A stretch of DNA of 64,000 bases from Anaerobiospirillum succiniciproducens DSM 6400 (GTDB lineage Bacteria; Pseudomonadota; Gammaproteobacteria; Enterobacterales; Succinivibrionaceae). The notes under the pieces were generated by a model that saw only the letters and a list, made by a program, of their open reading frames with translations, had not been told where the DNA came from and did no database searches. Shown here piece by piece: positions 25,172 to 35,700 of this stretch. The DNA lies in NCBI RefSeq assembly GCF_000482845.1, contig NZ_AXWV01000001.1, positions 1 to 64,000 on the forward strand, given 5' to 3'. Every line of letters starts with the position of its first letter. Within the stretch, counting starts at the first letter, position 1. A program made the translations under genes and the position numbers.

Positions 25172-26623
25172 ATGTTAAAGTTCGACTGCTCATTATTAGC
25201 CAAAGCTGTGACCATCGCTGTAGCTTGTGCAACTGTATCAGCTTGTAACTCAACTCAGAGCAAGATTGATGACAGCGCACTGTATGTTCGCTCAGCTCAG
25301 GGTGATATCACTCAGTTTGCAGGGGCTCGTCGTATTCATGACAATCAGGTAGAACTTTACGAGCAGGCATTAGCTTTAGCAAAGGTTCAGCATGCCAAAA
25401 ACGTAATCTTACTCATTGGCGACGGCATGGGTGATTCAGAAATCACTGCAGCGCGTAACTTTGCTAAGGGTGCTGGCGGCTACTTTGAGGGTATCGACGC
25501 TCTGCCATTTACTGGCCAGTATACTCATTACTCTTTATCAAAGAACACTCAGAAGCCAGACTACGTAACTGACTCAGCTGCTTCTGCAACTGCTTGGTCA
25601 ACTGGTGTTAAGTCTTACAACGGCGCTATCGGCGTTGACGTATACGGTCAGCCACATCAGACCTTAGTTGAAATGGCCAAGGCTAAAGGTTTAGCTACTG
25701 GTGTTGTTTCAACCGCTGAAATCCAGGATGCTACTCCTGCAGCTCAGATTGCTCACGTAGTTCACAGAAAGTGCTATGGCCCTAACTCAGTAACCAAGCT
25801 TTGCCCAGCTAACGCTCTTGAGAACGGCGGCCCAGGTTCTATCAGCGAGCAGATTTTAGCTCTGCGTCCTGATGTGGTTTTAGGTGGCGGTGCAGCTTCC
25901 TTCCGTGAGGCAGCTAAGGCTGGTGATTACAAGGGCATGACCTTACTTGAGCAGGCACAAAAGCGCGGCTTCAAGTTTGTTGATAACTTAGATGATCTCA
26001 AGAATGTTAACGTTGCAGATCAAAAGCAGCCTCTGTTAGGCCTCTTTGCTGAGGGCAATATGCCAATCCGCTTAAAGGGCCCACAGGCATCACTGCATGG
26101 CAACCTTAACAAGCCAGCCGTTAAGTGCGAAGTTAACGCTGAGCGTGGTGCACAGGTTCCAGTATTAGCTGACATGACCTCAAAGGCTATCGAGCTCTTA
26201 TCTAAGAACGAGAAGGGCTTCTTCTTACAAGTTGAAGGTGCATCTATCGATAAGCAGGCTCACGCATCAAACCCATGCGGCCAGTTTGGTGAGACCATGG
26301 ACTTAGACGAGGCTGTAAAGGTAGCTATGGACTTTGCAAAGAAGGACGGCAACACCTTAGTTATCGTAACTGCTGACCACGCACACTCCACTCAGATTGT
26401 TTACCCAGATGCTCAGGCTCCTGGCTTCTCACAGGCTGTGGTAACTGCTGATGGCACCACCATGTCCATTACTTACGGCAACTCTGAGGATGTTGATGAT
26501 ACTGGTCACACCGGTGCTCAGCTGCGCGTTGCTGCATACGGCCCAGCTGCATTAAATGTAACTGGCTTAACCGACCAGACCGATCTGTTCTTTACCATCC
26601 GTAATGCTCTTCAGCTTAAGTAA
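25172..26623 (+). CDS. phoA: Alkaline phosphatase, lipoprotein form
   Basis: Periplasmic metal-dependent phosphomonoesterase. The 483 residues carry a lipoprotein signal with lipobox VSAC (Cys25), unlike E. coli PhoA, which is soluble. Metal and active-site motifs are present: [14 protein letters not shown] (metal Asp), DSAASATA with nucleophile Ser135, [13 protein letters not shown] (Glu/Asp/His ligands), TADHAHS and [10 protein letters not shown] (His ligands). The ATG at 25172 is set by AAAGGA nine bases upstream; in-frame upstream codons lack an SD. Single gene, strong terminator. I did not see a Pho box. Confidence 0.93.
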   Translation: MLKFDCSLLAKAVTIAVACATVSACNSTQSKIDDSALYVRSAQGDITQFAGARRIHDNQVELYEQALALAKVQHAKNVILLIGDGMGDSEITAARNFAKGAGGYFEGIDALPFTGQYTHYSLSKNTQKPDYVTDSAASATAWSTGVKSYNGAIGVDVYGQPHQTLVEMAKAKGLATGVVSTAEIQDATPAAQIAHVVHRKCYGPNSVTKLCPANALENGGPGSISEQILALRPDVVLGGGAASFREAAKAGDYKGMTLLEQAQKRGFKFVDNLDDLKNVNVADQKQPLLGLFAEGNMPIRLKGPQASLHGNLNKPAVKCEVNAERGAQVPVLADMTSKAIELLSKNEKGFFLQVEGASIDKQAHASNPCGQFGETMDLDEAVKVAMDFAKKDGNTLVIVTADHAHSTQIVYPDAQAPGFSQAVVTADGTTMSITYGNSEDVDDTGHTGAQLRVAAYGPAALNVTGLTDQTDLFFTIRNALQLK

Positions 26624-26695
26624 TAACCTAAGTAGAAGAGTAAGGACATAGTACAGTAAACAATAGCTCCACTAATACTTTTGTCCTAAAAGCTA

Positions 26696-26725
26696 AGGCC
26701 CCTTGAGAAATCTTGGGGCCTTTTT
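26696..26725 (+). terminator. Terminator of phoA
   Basis: AGGCCCCTTGAGAAATCTTG then GGGCCTTTTT: a long near-perfect stem with T-run. Confidence 0.88.
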
Positions 26726-26922
26726 GCGTATGTGCTACAGCAAAAGCACCATAGCGACCGGCTGTGGTGGTGACGCCATCACCTCAAGAGAAGGCGATTG
26801 TCCTGATCGACGGATAAAATGGAGCATGGAGCATGGCAGGGGCTAATGCAGCATGCGCTACAAGCGCTGTTGATGCTCTACGACATGGAACTTTGAGTTT
26901 GATGGCATGAGCAGCTGCCCAC

Positions 26923-27070
26923 GATAACGCAGCTACGCACGATGTCGCAGCAACGCAGTATGGCGTAGCAGCCCACGATGGCACAGCTACGCGCGATGGC
27001 ATGAGCAGCTACACACGCTGGCGTAGCTGCACAGTACGGCACAGCTACGCGCGATGGCGCAGCTGCCCAT
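26923..27070. repeat. 18-bp tandem repeats, eight degenerate units
   Basis: Units of the form ACGATGGCGCAGCTACGC follow each other with an 18-bp period; one unit has 22 bp. They lie directly after the stop of the aminopeptidase gene (27089, minus). The rest of 26726-26922 holds no gene. Confidence 0.82.
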
Positions 27071-27088
27071 GGATGAGAGGGTTTAAGT

Positions 27089-28810
27089 CTATTTGACGAG
27101 CTCGATGATGCCTTTATCTCTGAGCTTGTAGATGAGCCTGGAGATGCGCAGTGGCGAGGTCTTCAAGAAGGTCATGATCTGTTTGGTCGTGTAGGTTCCT
27201 GAAGATAAGCTGATTAGATACATGGTTAAGATGAGCTGATCTGAGGCTAAACCTTTTTTCACGAGGTTGGCTGGATCATTGTTGTTTGGATAGAGACCAT
27301 GATAGCCAAGCTGTGGCTCACCAGGGAGCAGCACGGATGGCTTTAAGTCAGCGATCTCATAGTAACGAATCACCTCATATAGCTTGATGGCACTATCGAT
27401 GATACTGCAAAGAGAGAACTGATCTTGATTATCAAGCGATGAATGATAAGAGTCGTAGATTGCATATTGAGTACGACAAGCCTGTACGCAAGGCAAGTTG
27501 AGCACTGGGCTGCAGTACTGTCTTTCATCAGAGCCAGTTGTTGGACAAAAAGTACGCAGTGAGTAGCGCTCAGGTTCTGCAAAGGCAATATTTCTCAGAC
27601 GATTATCAATCGTGTACTTACACTTAAACGCACTCTTAGCAGGATCGCTGTAGATATGGTAACCAAGCAGATGGTTTGGATTAACTGCACGATCAAAGTA
27701 AGCTAAGTGGGTTTTGTACATCTCAATACGAGTGGAGTCGTTGAGCGTAGTATCGGTAAGCTCTTTGTAGCAAGAGGTATCTAAAGACAAGCTCTTTTCA
27801 AAGTAACCACCCTCTCTATAACCCTTGATGTGATTATCTTGTTCCTTGCTAAAGTCAAACTCTAAAGCATCCATGTAGCTTTGACGAGAGAGCTTGAAGG
27901 AGATTGGCAACTCAAGGAAGTTGTGGTTGAAGCTGTCTTTAAAGTCTTTAAGCAGCTTCTCGTGGAAAGCAAGCTGCTCATCATCTTCCATCCATAAGGA
28001 ATTTGGCTCCTCAATTGAGATGGTCTTGATTTCATCCTTGGGCGCACCTTTTGTACGTGGGGCGGCAAGGCAAGTGAGCACCATGCCATATTCAAGACGC
28101 TTTTTAAGATCCTGATGATGATCAGACAGATATGAAATTGAGCCAATAGTTTCAGGATTAAGGACAAAGCGATAAGTAAAACGACGCTGTGGCATGGCCT
28201 TAATCAAGTGATACAGACACACTAAGGCAAGTGGGCCAGAGAGCTCATTGTTGAGCATGCTTGGATGGCATAAAGGTGCTGAGATTAACACGACGCGAGA
28301 GCTTTCACCTTTGAGCTCACACACGCCAACCTTAAGCGAGCCACGCTTTCTTTTCTTAGTTTGAATATCAACTTCATACATGCCATCTTTCAGTTGCTTA
28401 AACTGATTGTAAGACATGCAAAAGCCCCAGCGTGAGGTGTAGTAGGCTGTGCGGTAAGGAATAGCATCAGGCAAGTTCTCATCGTAAACAATGTGCTCTT
28501 TGAGCTCCTCTAAGCTTACCTGACCAGTAAAAGGCTCCGAGAAATTGAGTATATGCAGGCTGTTTTTCTCAGCATCAATAATGACATTGCCATCAGGGTC
28601 TTTTAAAGTGGCACTCATAAACTTCCACTCTGATGGAACCGTCCAGTCAAAGACACGAGTGCCTGTATCAAAGGACTCAATATTCAGAGGGATATAGCGC
28701 TGTAGAATCTGCAGTGACTTTTCGTAGCCTGGACCAGTAATCGATCTACAGATAGGAAATAGCTCATCATAGAGCTCTTGTAAGTTAAGTTCAGTTGCAC
28801 TTAATTCCAT
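27089..28810 (-). CDS. DUF4910/DUF2172-type zinc aminopeptidase-like protein, copy A
   Basis: The 573 residues match the M28-like aminopeptidase family with DUF2172, DUF4910 and a C-terminal winged helix (HTH_47). Seen: LFPICRSITGPG (18-28), VFDWTVPSEW, the metal-site segment CHPSMLNNE (His182, Glu189), NPETIGSI (Glu220), GSDERQYCSP (426-435) and YHSSLDN (His456), then a C-terminal winged-helix-like part from about 500. Family members I know are about 430 residues; here an extra block of about 120 residues lies between LTCLAAP and the GSDERQ motif. Substrate unknown; homologues often sit in polysaccharide gene clusters, but none is present here. It follows a close paralogue on the same strand; a 24-bp repeat array lies between them. 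Confidence 0.85.
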   Translation of the reverse strand: MELSATELNLQELYDELFPICRSITGPGYEKSLQILQRYIPLNIESFDTGTRVFDWTVPSEWKFMSATLKDPDGNVIIDAEKNSLHILNFSEPFTGQVSLEELKEHIVYDENLPDAIPYRTAYYTSRWGFCMSYNQFKQLKDGMYEVDIQTKKRKRGSLKVGVCELKGESSRVVLISAPLCHPSMLNNELSGPLALVCLYHLIKAMPQRRFTYRFVLNPETIGSISYLSDHHQDLKKRLEYGMVLTCLAAPRTKGAPKDEIKTISIEEPNSLWMEDDEQLAFHEKLLKDFKDSFNHNFLELPISFKLSRQSYMDALEFDFSKEQDNHIKGYREGGYFEKSLSLDTSCYKELTDTTLNDSTRIEMYKTHLAYFDRAVNPNHLLGYHIYSDPAKSAFKCKYTIDNRLRNIAFAEPERYSLRTFCPTTGSDERQYCSPVLNLPCVQACRTQYAIYDSYHSSLDNQDQFSLCSIIDSAIKLYEVIRYYEIADLKPSVLLPGEPQLGYHGLYPNNNDPANLVKKGLASDQLILTMYLISLSSGTYTTKQIMTFLKTSPLRISRLIYKLRDKGIIELVK

Positions 28811-28852
28811 GTACTCAATCCCCCGTGTTGCTAAGCACTAGGCAGCTTTATG

Positions 28853-29020
28853 CTGCAATCACTAGACAGCTTGGAGCTGCAAAGACTAGGCAGCTTTATA
28901 CTGCAATCACTAGACAGCTTGGAGCTGCAAAGACTAGGCAGCCTTATACTGCAATCACTAGACAGCTTGGAGCTGCAATCACTAGGCAGCTTGATGCTGC
29001 AAACACTAGACAGCTTGATG
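28853..29020. repeat. 24-bp tandem repeats, seven units
   Basis: Seven units of exactly 24 bp such as CTGCAATCACTAGACAGCTT plus GGAG, alternating with CTGCAAAGACTAGGCAGCTT plus TATA, giving a partial 48-bp higher-order period. The array lies 42 bp upstream of the start of copy A, so in its leader or promoter region. The rest of 28811-29239 is empty. Confidence 0.92.
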
Positions 29021-29239
29021 AAGCAAGCATGTATGGCTATAGCTTACTTAATTTCTAATGGCTATTGCATGAAAACCAAGGGATTAAGCTAGGTATTACG
29101 TGGCATTGTGATTGATATCTCACGCATACAGCCCTCAATCACCAAACTAATGCACGGATTAGATCTATGCAAGTAAGTCATTGAGAGCAATATGGTTGAG
29201 CAAATTCACTCGTGGTAATAAAGAGGCGTGGTGGCTTTG

Positions 29240-30967
29240 TTAATCTGAAAAGTCGAGCACCTTAGTGTCATAGAGTTTGTAGATGATGTTTGATACTCTC
29301 AGTGGGCTTTCGTCAATAAACTCGGCAATTTCTTCTGTGGTGAAACCGCTAGAGCAAAGTGACAGAATATACAGCATGACTTCAAGCTCACCATGAGAAT
29401 TATTACGTTTAGCTCTGCTCTCGGGATCATTGGAGTTTGGATACAAGCCACGTGGGCCAAGTTGCGGGTCGCACTCGTTAAGTAGTGTAGGCTTGAGCTT
29501 GGCGATTTCATAGTAACGAATGAAATCAAAAATCTCTAAGGCGCTATCCATGATGCTGCATAAAGAGAATGTGTCCGAGTTATCTAAAGAGGTGTGATAT
29601 TCGTTATAGCTGCCATACATAGTGCGGGTTGCTTGGACATACTTTAGATTGAGCTTGGGGCTACAGTATTGTTTTTCATCCGAGCCATGGTTAGGAGCGT
29701 ACTCACGTACGGCGTAGCGAGCGCAATTGCCCTGAGCAAGAGTACGCAGCATGTTATCGATATCAAAGCTGCACATAAAACCATCTTTGCGTGGATCTGT
29801 ATACACGTGGCAATTAGGCAGATGGTTTAGTGTGAAGCAGCGACAGTAGTAGGCACAGGTAGTTAGATAGTCTTCTACGCGTTGCTCATCATCAAGAGTC
29901 ATATCGGTCACTGCTTTGCTGACATAGTGACTTGAGTTTAGACTTTTTTCAAAGTAGCTACCTTTGGCATAGGCAGTAATATTTTTGCCTAGGCTACGCA
30001 TTTTTTTGTCATAAACGATAGAGTCGATGTAACTTTGTCTTGTTAGCTTGAATGAAACAGGCAACTGCAAAAAGTTATGGTTATAACTGTTTTGGAAGCT
30101 TTGGTAGAACTGCTTATGGTATTCAATGCGATCTTGTTCTTCACTACTTGAAAGTAATGCAGACGTAAGTGAGATGGTGCTTATCTGGTCTTCTACAGAG
30201 TCTTTAGAACGAGGAGAGGCTAAGCAAGTAAGATTGATGCCATACTCGAGCTTTTCTTTTAATTCAGGGGCGAATCTAGAAAGATAGGCAATTGATCCAA
30301 TGCTCTCTGGATGAATCACAAAGCGATAGCTATAACGACGCTTTGGCAGCGATTTGAGCAGCAAGTAGAGACAGACCAGGGCAAGAGGGCCTGAGAGCTC
30401 ATTGTTGAGCATATTTGGATGGCAAAGATAGCTTGAGATTTGAATAATCTTGTCACTATCACCTTTAAGATCACAAATGCCAACTTTTAGCGAGCCGTTA
30501 GTATCTTTAATGGTGTCTATACATACCTCATACTCATCGTCTTTGAGTTCCTGAAACTGCTTGTACGAAATGTTTAAGCCCCAGCGAGGCTTGTAGTATG
30601 AGGTGGTATACGGAATGGCATCGGGGTTGTTCTTATCAAAGAACAGATGCTCTTTTAGATCTTCAAAGCTCACTTTACCAGTAAAAGGCTCGGAGAAGTT
30701 AAGTACGTGCAATGGATTTTGGTGTGTATCTAAGATGATATTGCCTTGAGAGTCTTTTAAGGTGGCTCTATTTAAGCTCCATCCCTCTGGCACAGTCCAG
30801 TCGTTGACCTTGCTTCCAGATGGAAATGACTCAATGGTAAAAGGCACGTACTTTTTGAGAATTTCTAAGGACTGTTCGTAGGCAGGCCCTGTGATTGAAC
30901 GGCATAGTGGAAAAAGCTCTTCATAGAGCTCTTTTAAGTTAAACTCACTTGGCTCTGCTACGTACAT
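29240..30967 (-). CDS. DUF4910/DUF2172-type zinc aminopeptidase-like protein, copy B
   Basis: Paralogue of copy A over its whole 575 residues. The same motifs appear: LFPLCRSITGPA, VNDWTVPEGW, CHPNMLNNELSG, HPESIGSIAYL, GSDEKQYCSP and YHTSLDN, so the proposed metal and catalytic residues are kept in both copies. It has the same extra block (NHNFLQLPVSFKLTRQSYID and following) and the C-terminal winged helix (FTTEEIAEFIDESPLRVSNI). The start at 30967 is an ATG with AAGG nine bases upstream; a TTG three codons earlier is less likely. Tandem duplication with clear divergence suggests different substrates, not simple dosage. Confidence 0.85.
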   Translation of the reverse strand: MYVAEPSEFNLKELYEELFPLCRSITGPAYEQSLEILKKYVPFTIESFPSGSKVNDWTVPEGWSLNRATLKDSQGNIILDTHQNPLHVLNFSEPFTGKVSFEDLKEHLFFDKNNPDAIPYTTSYYKPRWGLNISYKQFQELKDDEYEVCIDTIKDTNGSLKVGICDLKGDSDKIIQISSYLCHPNMLNNELSGPLALVCLYLLLKSLPKRRYSYRFVIHPESIGSIAYLSRFAPELKEKLEYGINLTCLASPRSKDSVEDQISTISLTSALLSSSEEQDRIEYHKQFYQSFQNSYNHNFLQLPVSFKLTRQSYIDSIVYDKKMRSLGKNITAYAKGSYFEKSLNSSHYVSKAVTDMTLDDEQRVEDYLTTCAYYCRCFTLNHLPNCHVYTDPRKDGFMCSFDIDNMLRTLAQGNCARYAVREYAPNHGSDEKQYCSPKLNLKYVQATRTMYGSYNEYHTSLDNSDTFSLCSIMDSALEIFDFIRYYEIAKLKPTLLNECDPQLGPRGLYPNSNDPESRAKRNNSHGELEVMLYILSLCSSGFTTEEIAEFIDESPLRVSNIIYKLYDTKVLDFSD

Positions 30968-32720
30968 ATACGTCAACCTTAGCTTGTTAGTCTATGGGGA
31001 CTAAAGAGTCTAGCAACACGAGTTACTAAACCGCACCATAGCTATTGTGTGTATCAGCCATCACACACAACTAAACAAGCATTCAATACATTAAGTGCAA
31101 ACTAAAACAACAGCATCAAACTCACACTGTCGCATCAAGTGCTTAAAAATAAAAGAGATGCTTTAAGTAAGCTGTCTCAATCCCAATTTATGACTTGCTC
31201 GCTAAAGTTACAGTCATTTAAATGGTGGTAAAAGCACTAACTACTAATAGACTCGTGAAAAAGCGCCAGATCTGAAATCAAGCTAGACACGGCACAAGCA
31301 GCCTAAAAGTATAGCAAAACATAAAACTCAAATACTCTTACATCTAAAAATTGTTAGATCTTAGCAGCTAAATATGCAATATGGTGCAAAATGATCTGAA
31401 AGTTGATTGCTTTAGATAGCGTGACGCTACTTGTTAAAGTCAGCTTCAACATGAGGCATGCCTATACAAATATTGCCTATCGCTTGGATGATGATTTTTT
31501 ATAAGTTAGCTATTCATGTGAGTACGGGCCTCAAGATAAATATGTTTACGTAGCTCGTGAAACTTTGTCATGACACATGCTGCTGTAGTTTTAATGATTG
31601 GCGTACCACCATTAAATTTACGTATAGAGCAGGTAGTTGGCGATGCTCGCTATGAGTGAGGTTGTACGTATTATTTATTGAGAGAAAGATAATTAGAATA
31701 GATAGTGTACCGTGAACTGATTAGGCGGTGAGATAAAAGTCAAACATGCTAAAACTTATTGATATTTGTGCTTTATCACGAGCACAAAATGATGCACAAT
31801 GAACACGTGATTAGAGTCTGCTCAAGATAAGACATTGCAAGGAACCATGTCTGAAGGCTCATTGTCATTAACATCATAACAAACCTACAAATAGCTTCTT
31901 TTGACGTCCACTCAAGCAAACAAGGCAAAGTAAGAGCATATTCACTATGAATATTGTGTGAACATACTCTTAGCAAGAGCATCCGTCTAAAAGCATCTAT
32001 GAGTCAGGCGAAACCTTGAGGTCTGACCATTTAGTGCAATGCTAAATGGTTACTCGTATAGTGTGTGTTAAGCAAAGTGGTTACATGGATTGTTAGCGCA
32101 ATGCTATGTGATGGAGAGCTTTAAGTTTGTGCAATGCAAAGTTATAGCTACATTACATTAGCTAAGCCATGTCACATAGCCAGTTTGTACAGAGCAAACG
32201 GTTATACTCACCTCTCAAGCATCGGCCTAACTTTTTAGCTGCTCAAAACGTATCTACGCTTTGTAAATTGCATGCTCTTAAACATGCTTAGATGTCTTTA
32301 AAAGTGCTGTTAGATGATTAAAGGAGTTGTAGCTCTCTTAATAACTGCCCATCAAAGGTTTCGGAGCCTTTGCATGTGTTAAGAGTAGCTATAGAAGAGA
32401 ACTGGTGAAGCTTAGTAAAAGATAGCTTTACATGTACTCAAAAGATGTAGGCATTATGAGGAGTGCGAGCACTAAGCTTTAAGCTAAGGAGTGTTTAGAG
32501 CTTTAGTTGATGGCAAGAAAGCTTGATTGCTTTTAGAGCCAAGATTGATGATGTTAATACACGTTTTGTGTGTTTGTTGTTTGACATCTTGTGTTCAACA
32601 AGACTTAAAAGGTTTGGCAGCTTGTGGTGTTAAGTTCCTAATAGATTGCTATTACTCATAGCAAGTCCCTCTAATTTCATCAAAGAGAATGTGGCGTGTA
32701 CTAAATCTTTGCACTAGTAC
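30968..32720. other. 1.75-kb region without recognisable genes
   Basis: The largest non-coding stretch of the window. No open frame with an RBS and codon pattern like the neighbours. A short plus frame near 31519-31572 (EYGPQDKYVYVARETLS, then a stop) has natural-looking composition and could be a relic of a lost gene, perhaps a transposase. No tRNA or hairpin array was seen. Could contain an ncRNA that I cannot recognise. Confidence 0.4.
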
Positions 32721-35700
32721 ATGTTTGTCGCTAACCCCAATTCTTCTTATAGGCGCTTACAGCCAATGAAATTATTTTCCGACATCAGAGTTCGTATTCC
32801 GCGCTCCTTTGACAAGATAACCCACTCCGATGCAGCTGGCGGCATTGTAATGCTGCTGTGTATTGTTTTAGCTCTGATATTACAAAACGGCTCGTACTCA
32901 ACTAGTTATAGGCACTGGCTTGATACTACGGCAGGTATCGTCTTTGGTGACTTCATTTTAATGAAGCCGTTACTGTTGTGGATCAACGATGGTCTTATCA
33001 CGATCTTCTTTTTCTCCATCGGTCTGCAGCTGAAAATTGAGTTCGTTGAGGGACATTTATCAGATCCGCGCAATATCTTGCTCCCAAGTATTGCGGCGAT
33101 TGCAGGTATCTGTACGCCAGCGCTCATCTTTATTTTATTTAACTACCATGACGAGTTTGCGATGCGTGGTTGGGCTATTCCAACCTCGACAGATACTGCT
33201 TTTGCTGTAGCTCTCATCATGCTCTTAGGCAAGAGGGTGCCTAATTCACTGAAGATTTTACTGCTCTCTATCTCAGTGTTTGATGACATGGGCGCTATGG
33301 CTGTAGTTGCTATCTTCTACAACTCTGGTTTAGATGTTTATGCGCTGATTCCTGCAGCAGTCTCCATTGTTGGTTTAATGATCCTTAACTTCTTTGGAGT
33401 TGGCAGAAAGTCGTTATATATTGCCTTGGGTGCGATTATTTGGTTCTCCATCTTAAAGTCAGGTGTGCACGCTACTATTGCAGGTATTATCACCGCCTTT
33501 AGTATGCCAATGCGTGACAGAAGTGGTGCGCCTGTAGTTCAAGAGGTCAGTGACAATATTGGTCTGTGGGTCTCTTTTGCGATCTTACCGCTCTTTACCT
33601 TGGCCAACGCCGGTGTGGATTTAGGTAATATCAACTTATCCACCATGTTCTCCAATGTATCGCTCGGTATTATCTTAGCGCTCATCATTGGTAAGCCTTT
33701 AGGCATTTTCACTGTTATTTACTTAGCTTCACGCTACAAGCTCGTGCAGCTGCCATCAGATGTAAACACCAAGCAGCTTTATGGCATGAGCTTACTTACC
33801 GGTATCGGCTTTAGTATGGCAATGTTCTATGACTCATTGGCATACGAAGGTAGCAGTATTTATGGTTATGCTGATTCACTGGCAATTCTGATTGGTGCCA
33901 CCTTCTCAGGTATTCATGGTTATTGCTATTTACGTTTCTTTGCTTGTAAGACTGCTTTAATAGAGTATCGTCCATGGCTGCCAGCACCAACTGGTTACCA
34001 CGGTACTGCACGTACTGCAAACCTCTACAGCTTAGAAACCCCAGTTCAAGGCCCATCTTCTGTAGCTCCAACTGCAGCAGCTGTTGCTGAGGCTAATAAG
34101 CGTAGTGCCGCAGCAGCTGAGGCTGCTCAAAAGGCTATTGAGGCTGCTGAGGCCGCATCTAAGGTAGCTGAGCTTCTCAAGAAAGCATCTGACAAGGAGC
34201 AAGATGAGCAAAATCTTGCCGAGGTACAGCTTGCAGCAGCTCAAGCTGCTAAGGCTGCAGCTACTGTTGCAGTGACCGCCACTAAGATTGACACTAGTGA
34301 GGACAATGCACAGAAGACTCAGTCTGCTGAGGCCGTCTTAAAGACCGTAAGCGAGGTTGCTCAAGAGGCTGAAGAGACTGTTGAGCGTGCTATCGTTGAG
34401 GACAAGGCTGTAGAGAATCAAGCAACCTTGGCAGATGAAGACAAGCAAAATAATGATAACAAGGTCGCTAATAATGAGACTGAAGAGCTCAAGTCTAAGA
34501 GCACCTCTAAAGTTAGTGCTGCAGATGAGGCTAAGGATAGCGAGTCTGACAAGAGCGAGGTAAAGAGCCAAGATACTGTCAAGGCATCTCAAGAGGCGAA
34601 GACTGTTATTGCTGTTGATTCAGAAGGCCTGGCTAAGGTTGAGAAGACCGCAGTTAAGAGCACTGATGAGAGCGCAGCAGTAGTAGACGATAGCCCTCTT
34701 AATGCTGATGACTATGCCTCAACTACTGTAAGTGCTAAGAGCGCTAGCGATGAGTCAAAGACTCAAGAAGAGAAGATTGCATCTAATCAGAGCTCTAAGA
34801 GCAGCGATGATGATGTTTCTGAGCAGTCTGATGACAATGAGTCTAGTGCTTCAAGCAAGGCTCAAAGCGATGTTCAAGAGAGTGTAGAGTCTGAGGCTAA
34901 GACAGTTAAGAAGATCAAGGCTAAGACTAAGTACGAGCTCTCAGTTGAAGAAGTGGACCACAGCAGTGAGAAGATCGCTGAGCACAAGGAAGTGGCTCAG
35001 GGTACTGCTAAGGCTGTGGCTGCATATCTGAGCAACATCGTTGGCAAGGCTAAGGTTGAAGTAAGCGAAAACATTGAGCGTTCTGATGAAGAAAAGGCTG
35101 CGCTGCGTGCTGCTGCCGCTGCTCGTGTTGCTGCCATTAAGGCTGCTGAAATCGAAGCTCAAGCTTTAGCAGAAGCTGCAGTGGCTGAGGCGAAGGCTAA
35201 AGCTGCGCTAGAGGCTGCAGAGGCTAAAGCGAAGGAAGCTGCTCAAGAGAGCAAGAGCAAAGCTGATACAAATGCAGAGTCTGATAGCAAGGCGGTATCA
35301 GATGAGCAAGAGACCTTATTGCAAGAGTCTACTGTAGATGTAGCTGAGCTTAGCATGAAAGCAAGTGAGTCTAAGGAGACCGTAAAGGACAATGCACCTA
35401 GCGATGAGCTTAATGCTGCTGACTTTGCGGCTAAGGCAAACGATAGTACTGATACCAAGGCTCAAGCTCAAGAAGGTGATGCAGAAAAGGCAAGTCTTGA
35501 GGCAAGCTCTAAGGACGAGTCTAAGGAGGCTGATCCTAGCGAAGCTTGTGCATCTAAGAGTGCTAAATCATCAGATGATGAGGCCTTAAAGGCAGCAGCT
35601 GAAGCTCAATCCGCTCAAGAGGAAGTAGCTAAGGCTGCTGCTGAGGCAGAGGCTGCTAAGGCTAAGGCTTTAGAGGCTAAGCAGGCTGTAGAAAAGGCCG

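Noticed and set aside
26784-27002. Repetitive Ala/Ser/Cys open frame on the minus strand
   Set aside because: It is the translation of the 18-bp tandem repeats; 18 is divisible by three, so long open frames arise by chance.
28853-29020. CRISPR array
   Set aside because: Units are directly adjacent with no unique spacers and there are no cas genes. The same holds for the arrays at 26923, 54151 and 62129.
28795-29092. Two overlapping repetitive open frames (TRQLGAA and LDSLELQ types)
   Set aside because: Both are readings of the 24-bp repeat array in different frames; neither has an RBS and they begin within the peptidase start region on the other strand.
31519-31572. Transposase-like fragment EYGPQDKYVYVARETLS
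   Set aside because: Only 17 residues before a stop; too short to assign, and no inverted repeats or target duplication are visible around it.
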